Under the pieces are notes generated by a model, which saw only the letters and a list, made by a program, of their open reading frames with translations, searched no databases and was not told the origin of the DNA. 64,000 nucleotides of DNA from Marthasterias glacialis (Eukaryota; Echinodermata; Asteroidea; Forcipulatida; Asteriidae). The translations under genes and the position numbers were made by a program. Shown here in pieces: positions 26,601 through 35,600 of the stretch. The stretch covers positions 7,982,005 to 8,046,004 of the forward strand of contig OU452233.1 in the NCBI GenBank assembly GCA_911728455.2. The letters are read 5' to 3'. Numbering within the stretch: the stretch's first letter is position 1; every line of letters begins with the position of its first letter.

Positions 26601-29600
26601 TCATCGTTCCGAACAAAATTGAAAACTGAAGTGGGTATTTATTTTTTATCGGAGATTGCATGAAACTGGTTGCCTACAAATATTCTCCTGTTGCCTGTGA
26701 CATGGCCCTGAGAGGTACATTAGTTTTTGATAAGATTTTAGGATAGTTTCTGGATATGATGATTTGTGTTTAATGAGTAGTGGTATTCTTGAGCGGAGGT
26801 TTTCAACTTCAGCGTTGAAGCAAATCTCACTGGTAACCCACATCTGATCCAGAAATATTCAAGGTGCTTTTTAAGCCTTCAGAGACCATAACGACCCCAA
26901 GGAGCTTGTAACAAAATTCCCACAGGGGCCGCAAACGGGCCACAAGATTTGACCTACTTCCACTCAACCGGCATAACGGTCAAAATAAAGGTCATGTCCT
27001 AAATTGACCTTTTTCCAATGTTTTACAAGGTGTACAAAAACACAAACACAATTCTGTTTCATAGTGTTTCACCAGACAGTATTACTGTAAAACAATTTGA
27101 GTGAAAGAATTAGCCATGCCCGGTCTTATGGTGACGATGAAACAGACATGAATGGTCTCTGGAGGGTCAATATCAGTGGAATGGTAACAAAACTAAAAAT
27201 AAAAAACAACATTGCAGTGTTTCCAATGGGTTTCATCATTCTTTATGCCTGTAGTTTTGATACAGTTGCTACAAACAACTGTTTTTAGACAGCAACTAAA
27301 TTAAGACTGAAGATGGCTTTATTTTTCTGTGTACAGGAGGAAGCTGAGAAAAACTCCAGACTGAATTCAGACGACCCATTCTCGGCAAAGAGGTAAGAGT
27401 TCTACAACACGAAGACATACATCAGTGGAGGAATAAAGTTAGGGAAGAATGCAATGTTAAACAAGTGGTAACTTAGGGATTTAACCTTGTTTTACCTGAG
27501 TAAGAATGGGGGTAAGAATCAGCCCTGATATTTCACGGAGGCAAAGGAGGCAATTGCCTCTGTTGCCCCCGTTCATTGTCTTGGTGCCCTTGATATTTTC
27601 TAGTACAAATTGTCAAATTTTCTCATAGAGATGCCCTTTACCAAGGAAAAAATGCCTTGGTGCCCTTGCCCTTTTCAAGAACGAAGCAATCAGGCCCAAA
27701 GAATTATGCAAAGACATTACACAGGGTGACTAGTGGAGAAAGAAAGTTAAGTAGGAATGCAAAAGCAGTACCTCCGGTTAAACCTTGTGTAATCGCGTTT
27801 TTGAATATTGTGTGACCTTGTGTAACTACATTTTAACTTGGGAAAACTTTGGGTTAAGGATTGTAGTTACAATGCAAACACGTTACCCAGGGTGATCAGT
27901 GGAGAAAGAAAGTTTGGGAGGATTAAAAAATAAAACAGTTGATAACTCGGGGTTAAACCTTGGTTTAACTTGAGGAAGAATTGTACAATGCAAACACATT
28001 GCACAGGGTAATAATAATAATAAAAATAGCATACATTTATAATGCGCCATGTCTGTCATAAATGACACTCCAGGCATCGAATTGTAAATTCTGGTGGAGA
28101 TCGTTACGAATGGTTTTGTGAGACGAAGCAACCATAATACAACACCTTGAAAGGAATACAAGGTGAGGTGTTGATATTGCTGTCAGACCATGCCAGAAAC
28201 ACCTGGGCAAACCCCTTTTCTTTACGATAAGTGTACTAGGTTCTTTTACGTGCATTACACACACGGGACCTATGGCTTTACGTCCCATCCGAAGGACGAA
28301 GAAATAATGGTTAAGTGTCTTGCTTGAGGACACAGGTGTCAAGACCGGGACTCGAACCCACACTCTGCTGATCAGAAACACCGGAGCTTGAGTCTGGCGC
28401 TCTTAACCGCTCGGCCATGACACGCACTTTACAAGTACCGCCTTACAACTTGAGGTTTTTAATACTTTAACAGGAAAAAGAAGACAAATGGAGGGCCGAC
28501 GACTACAACTTTGCGGGAAGGAGGAGGGCGAGAATTCAAAATGCTGAAATTTGGAACCAATGTGGATCTGTCCGATGAGCGGAAGTGAGTACTTTCTTCT
28601 GAAGCGCCCTATTTTCTGTCGTCAGATTTAATTTGGATTGTTTGGTATATTAATGAACAAAATGAAGACACCTGGTTTAAGACACTGCACTTATTGACTG
28701 AACCTTCAGATATGTATTTGAAATACACGTCATGTAGAGAGTCTGTAAAAACCTCTTAAATGTAAATTAAGTGAGCTTCATCTGCAAAATTTTAAATCCA
28801 AATTTTGGTATAATTTGCCCGTAGATGGAAGAAACAGTTGCACGAGTTGACGAAGCTGCCTTCGTTCACACGCATCGTGTCCCCGGGTAATATCCTCAGC
28901 CACGTGGGCCACTCCATACTGGGTATGAACACGGTCCAGCTCTACATGAAGGTACCAGGAAGCAGAACACCAGGTGAGCAAGCATAAAAACAAATTGCTT
29001 GGTTTGTCTCATTGTTAAAGCCCCAGCTCAACATTGGTACACTGACTGTAAATGCTTCCATTCTTTGCACAAATCGAGATATTTGTAATAAAACCAACCT
29101 GCAAAAATGTCAGCTCATTTCGTTGTTTCATTTGCAAGTAAACGGTAACAATGCATCCAGCATTTTTGTTCACATTCATATAGACATGATGGAAAAAATT
29201 CCCTGGAAACATTTTTGCTTGAAATACTTTAGTTTTTGAGAAATGGGGGACTTTGGGTCACTAGGTGGCAGCAGATATACCAGTTAGTTTCCCAGTGTTT
29301 CATGTAATTTTGAGAATGCGCAGACTTTCAGAACAATGGATTTACCTGGTAAGTCTGCTGGCACCTGGTGTCCCCAAAAATCCCTAATGGAAGTGTAGTG
29401 TGTCCACACCGTCCACAGTCAATGAGCATGTCTGATAAAGTATGAATTTCAAATTCAAAACAGCCTAGAAGACATCCTTAGACCCCCCAGCTTACTCACT
29501 GTCTGGATATGATGATTTGTGTTTAATGAGTAGTGGTATTCTTGAGCGGAGGTTTTTAACTTCAGCGTTGAAGCAAAACTCACTGGTAACCCACATCTGA

Positions 29601-32600
29601 TCCAGAATTAGAAACTTGCTTAGTCACGGTCACTTTAACGGATTGAAGTAACAACTGCATCATTGCACTGAGCTGAGCAGTGTAGTATTGGTTGCCCCAA
29701 AGCGTGAGTGAAACATGGAAAAAATGTACAGCCTCTATGTCCAATCCCCTTAGGTAACTCGGCCTTCTGAAATGTTAGAAGTGTTGCGCACAAACTCGTT
29801 GCTTCGTTGGTAAATTGGTTTTCTACAGGGACTGTTTTTTTCTCTGCGCGATAGTGTACAGTGTAACACAAAACTGAGTTACACTGTTTTCCGTCTTTAC
29901 AATAAGTTACATGTGTTTGTGTCTGCTATACAAACAACCCAAAGTGTACATTTGCTCGGAAAATTGATCGTTTATTTTAAAACACTCATCTAGCAGTCAT
30001 TACATCAGTCACCGTCTTAAGTTATCTTAGAAACACCGCTGCTTTCTCTGCTATACTTTAACTCTTTCACTTCATAATTTAATGTACAGCTGTGATGAAA
30101 TTGTTTTATGTTTTGTTGATTTTGAGCCGCTGCCAGTGGCTTTCCGGCATGTGAGGTAATTTACCCAGACGCTGTGAAAAGAGTTAAGAAGATTCTTTAA
30201 TGCTGTGGATTTCTTGATTGTAGGACACCAAGAGAACAACAACATGTGTTCAGTGAATGTTAACATCGGACCGGGAGACTGTGAGTGGTTTGCGGTGCCA
30301 AATGCATACTGGGGCGCCATCTGCAGTTTAACTGAGAGGTAGGTACATGTTCCTATATCAGGCCTAACGTGTATCAGTGCCTGTCAGGCACTGTTTCCCC
30401 CACCCCCACCCCACTGATGGAATATACATGTAGAGGGTGTCTCATGCAATAAACCTTCATTTTGATCAGAGCAAATTTCCTGGGCATTGTGTCTGGATAT
30501 GATGATTTGTGTTTAATGAGTAGTGGTATTCTTGAGCGGAGGTTTTTAACTTCAGCGTTGAAGCAAAACTCACTGGTAACCCACATCTGATCCAGAACAC
30601 AAGACTCTCGGGGATTGATTAATGCAAAGTAATTTTTTCCGGGAAGAGTTCAGTTATTACTTGGACTGCACTTGCCAAGTGTAAATACAAGTAATAAAAA
30701 TAATAATTTGGGAGGCTATTCATCTTTACTGGCAGCTGAGAAGCTGAATTGCGCAGGACATGTCTACACGTGTTCGAGCTGCAGGCATTCAGGGGCGGCT
30801 TTGGCAGCCAACCACATCAACCAGTATATGACCACGAAGCACAGCCTGAGATAGAAAGTATTTGAATTTTTCTGAGGGAGGAAAACCGGATGGCCTGGAG
30901 AAAAAACCCCAAGACGCAAGAGAGAACCAACGACAACTCTACTCACAAATGGCCCTAGCCTGGAATCGAACCTGGGACACATTGGTGAAAGGCGAGCACT
31001 TCATGCACAAGCCACCCACGTCACCCAAGTATCGATTAAAAAAAAAAAGCATTCAACTGCTGTTTTTTCCCCCCCTCTCTGAGGACTGTTTATTTTGTGG
31101 GAGAAAAACGTAAAAAAATAACAAATTGCTGTATATTTCTTTCAGATATAACATCAACTTCTTGAAGGGGTCTTGGTGGCCAGTGCTGGAGGACTTATAT
31201 GAAGAGAATGTTCCTGTATATAGATTCATCCAGAGACCGGGGGACTTGGTGTGGGTTAATGCTGGGGCCGTGCATTGGGTACAGGCTGTGGTGAGTAACA
31301 TCAGACTGTGGTTGAATTCATTGTGATAAGCTCTTTGATTAGCGAAACCGAGGGGCCAGTTTCACAAGCAGACACTTCTGCTCACTGGGCAGTCCTTATT
31401 TAGGTGAGAAATTTGCCGCCGAGATTCTTCCATTTTTTCCCGTCCAGCCTGACGGTATTGTATTCTTGGAATTGCCGGAATCACTTTTCTTTGAGAGTAC
31501 CCCTGGCATAAAGAAATCTTGACTTGACAAAGCCAAGAGAAGAAAGACTTTCTTTATTGCACTGTGTTGTTTTCTTTATCGAGAAAATATAAAATACATG
31601 CACCATGAATTGCAAAACCTCGGCCGTGAGCCACGGTCAAAGATTGCGACTAAATCCGGAACCAAGGCTGGATCCCCAGTTCACTCTGACTTACCTCCAT
31701 TGAGCCAAAATACAATGAATACACAATAGTGGAAGCCCCTCGATGTCTTTTAATCCTCTTCTTGGAACAAAAGGACAAAGGTCTGGAACCAGAGATTTCA
31801 CAATAGCCAAAAATCTGCAAAACATTTAGCACCATCTTTCCTGTTAGTATGGGTGAAACGAAGCGATACACGGCCTGTGCGTGCTCCATACACACTCAGC
31901 AGTGGTGTGTCTGAGTGACCTTTGTTCCGATATTTCAATTTTACAAAATGGCGTGTTTTGCCCATTTGCTGGCTAGAAAAATACTTTTGTGGATACACGT
32001 CACCTGGTGTCAACTGGTTATCAGTGGCCTGCTGGTGGCCAAATTGTAGCTAAAACATCTGAAGTTCAGTCAAAGATTCTCTCCAAGTGGGGTTGTTGAA
32101 CAGCATCCCTATTTAATATCAACCATGGACTAGTGAAAAAGCTGACAGACTAGTGAAATAACAAGCTATTACTTGTCCTGCTGGCTAGTCACTCAAACAG
32201 TTAAGGGTCAACTCTGCATATACATGTAGATGGGTTTCTCAGGCAAAAGTTCAATTTGGTCCAAATTAATTCTCTCGTCTGGATATGATGATTTGTGTTT
32301 AATGAGTAGTGGTATTCTTGAGCAGAGGTTTTTAACTTCAGCGTTGAAGCAAAACTCACTGGTAACCCACTTCTGATCCAGAACTCAAGACAAATAGCTT
32401 TACGAAGATGGCCCTGGGGTTTTATATTTTAAGCAGCTCTATGAAATTGGAAGTAAAGGGCTGGAACGGGGGAAGTTTGGCTGGATAGCAATTTTATGCC
32501 TCTGCTAACGTAGTCAATTGAAAGCCATTGCTTAGGAAGTGTTTGAAAAGTCGGGCATGTTCTAAGCACGAAGGAATGTTCTTGTAGGCATGCATTTACA

Positions 32601-35600
32601 ATCCAGTGTTCTGCCAGAGTGTTCTTCTGGATTGCAACGTGCCGAAGTACGGGAACATTCCTACACGAAAGAATACGCAATGGAAAAGACCGATCTATTA
32701 AGCCCCGCCCCCTAAATATTTCGACCTATCACAGCTTTGGTTACATCACCACTGTACACATGGCAGCACAATGTGTGTCTCTTCAATGCAACACACTGCA
32801 CGACATGAACGTGCGCTATAAGTACGCACACGCATGTAAACATTTTCCAATAGGATTTTATGGTGTCGCACTTTGTCGGACTTTCAGTGGCGTAGCCAAT
32901 GCTGTGATTGGTCAACAAGTAAAGGGGCGGGCTTAATGAATCGGTGTATTCTCCTGTGGTTCCACAGACTGGTCCATGGAGTTCGTAACTGATCCAATCA
33001 GAACGTTCCCACTGTTCAGAATTTTTTAGATGGTCCCTAATCTGTGTGTTATTGCATTTTTTTTTTCCAGGGATGGTGCAATAACATAGCGTGGAATGTA
33101 GGCCCGCTGATTAGCAATCAGTACAAGCTGTCAGTGGAGCGCTACGAGTGGAACAAGCTGCAGGGATACAAGTCCATCGTGCCCATGATCCATCTCTCCT
33201 GGAATATGGCCAGACATATCAAAATCACCGAGCCACGGCTCTTTGAGATGATCAAGTAAGTCTGGCAGCTGTTACAAAACATCAGTCTGTACTTTTTTTC
33301 CCCTCGTAATCAAATTTGTTTCAAATAAAAATAAGATAAATAATAATAACAATAATAATAATAATAAATGTAAACTTGTATTGCTCCATGTCTGTCACAT
33401 AGTGACACTCCTGGCGCAGAGAGAAGTTCCTCTAACTTAAAACTCAACGGGAGGTAAAAACAGACTAATTAGTGAAGAAGAACAGTTTATTGAAAGAGAT
33501 GGGTTTTGAGTCCATTCTTGAATTCAAGGAAGTAAGTCTCCTTTCTCAGGTTAATTGGTAGTGAGTTCCACAGGGAAGGACCAGACCGGGAGAAAGACCG
33601 ATTTCCCCAGGAGTGAAGTGACCGGGGTACACGAAGAAGATTTGAGTCAGAGTCAAATGGTTCCTTTTGACCATCATATCAGACATGGTTCCTTTTTTTT
33701 TTTTTTTTTTTTTTTTAAGTGTAGAGAAACGTGTTAAATAGCAAAACAGATTTTATTGCTAAGTGATGTTTGAAGCTTTGCTAGGGTTAAGTACAAATTC
33801 AAACAATCCTTCTGATGTGCTGTACTCGTTCTTTGTCTAGATACTGCTTGCTGAGGACACTGAAACAGACTCAGATGACGTTAGACTTCCTTCATGAGAT
33901 CGGCGTGGAGGTGCACTGGCACGGCAGAGCCAAGAATGAAACGGCGCATTACTGCGTCAACTGTGAGGTGAGTTAAACTCCCAAAATGTCAGGAAATCGA
34001 CCTGAAGACTTTCTGAAATATAGATAGACTACTGTTCCTTATGAACTCAACACCAAGGTTGAACTTCTTCCCCCAAAAAAACTGTTTTGTAATAAACTTT
34101 TGTGTTCCTGGATTTCAGGTGGAGGTGTTTAATATTCTATTCACGACGGAGAAGGACCGGAAGTACGAGGTACACTGCCAAGACTGCACCAGGAAGGCTA
34201 GTCATAACCTGGAGGGCTTTGTGGTCTTGCAGCAGTACAAACTGGAAGACTTGATGGAAGCTTACGACAACTTCACCATTCACGTACCAGAGGTACATGT
34301 TTCTTAATACCCTAGTGACTCTCAAATGCACAATGTCCTTTGCTTTTTTTTTGTCCCCAATCGGGTGGCTTCTTTGCACTCAAGGGAGAAATGCAAAACT
34401 AAACAAGTGGTAACTCGAGGTTGAACCCTGGAGAACCTCAAAAAACCATCAGGCTACCCTCGAGTTACCGCCGGGTTAATTTCACATTCCTCTCTTAGTT
34501 CCCTGGCTGTTTATGTTTTGAAAACCCTCCATCCTCATGTACTCTGTCTGTCCCAAATCTAGCAGAATATGTCCCTCCATGGTTGTTTTAATGCTCAACA
34601 TCCAAAATGTGGCCAGGGTGGTATGCCTGACCTCATGCTGAGAGTGGGTGGTTTGGGACTCAATTCAGGACCAAGTTCAGGCAAACCGTGAGATGCAATG
34701 GGGGTAACCAGCAGGCGGGATTCATCATGGAGGCAACGGAGGCAACTGCCTCCATGCCCCTGGTCAATCTCCTGGTGCCCCTTCGAAATGTCCACAATGT
34801 TTTACAACGGAACATTTCCCTCATTGAGGTGCCCTTAAATAAGGAAAAAACAGTCTTGCCTGTACAAGAACGAAATATCAGGCCTGGACCAATGCCTTGT
34901 GAATGCGTTACACACGCTGGGCTCAAATCGCCAGGGAGTGGGTTGGGGGGGGGGGATGGACACTGCCCGTGTTATTAAGATATGAAGTAATTTCCTAGAC
35001 TTAGTGAAACTTATTAGTTATAAATGGCTCTTCAAAATCTAAAGGTGTCTCAGGAAATGATGATTGGTATCTGTGAGCGGTGGTGTTTTTTTTTCACCAC
35101 TGCTCTGAAGCAATTCTCACATGTAACCCACTCCAGATCCAGGTGGTATATCTCCCGTACCCTTTTTACTAAAATCACGTTTGGGAAGAAAGTAAGATCA
35201 CAAGCAAGCCGGGGCTCACTTTTACCAAGCTTTAAAATTGACAGGGAACCCAGTCGGGAGCAGTTTAAATTGGAGGTGTTTTTGGCTGGTGACCCTTTTT
35301 TGTTCAAGCAAGTCCTGCTATGCTTAGCAAATGTTTGTACTCAACATCATGATGAAATTTGGCCCAAGTCTGTTGATGGGCCCAATTTTATGGCACTTCT
35401 AACCCTGGATTTCCGTACTTACGTGACATAGATTCATGCTTTTTACAGGGCGTCGTAAGTGCAGAATTCCACGGTTAGCAGCACCATGAAATTAGACCCT
35501 ACAGCCAGACACTCACCCAACCTCAATTCTCTCATGGAATCCCGTTAAGAGCCATTGCTAACAGAAATCCCCCAACCTTTTCCTCCACCCCACCTCCTTT

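Noticed and set aside
24410-32382. Reading the 105-nt intronic elements as ordinary foldback MITEs
   Set aside because: Not fully excluded. The exact length, one per intron, single orientation, preserved C/D boxes and absence outside KDM6A in this window fit snoRNAs better.
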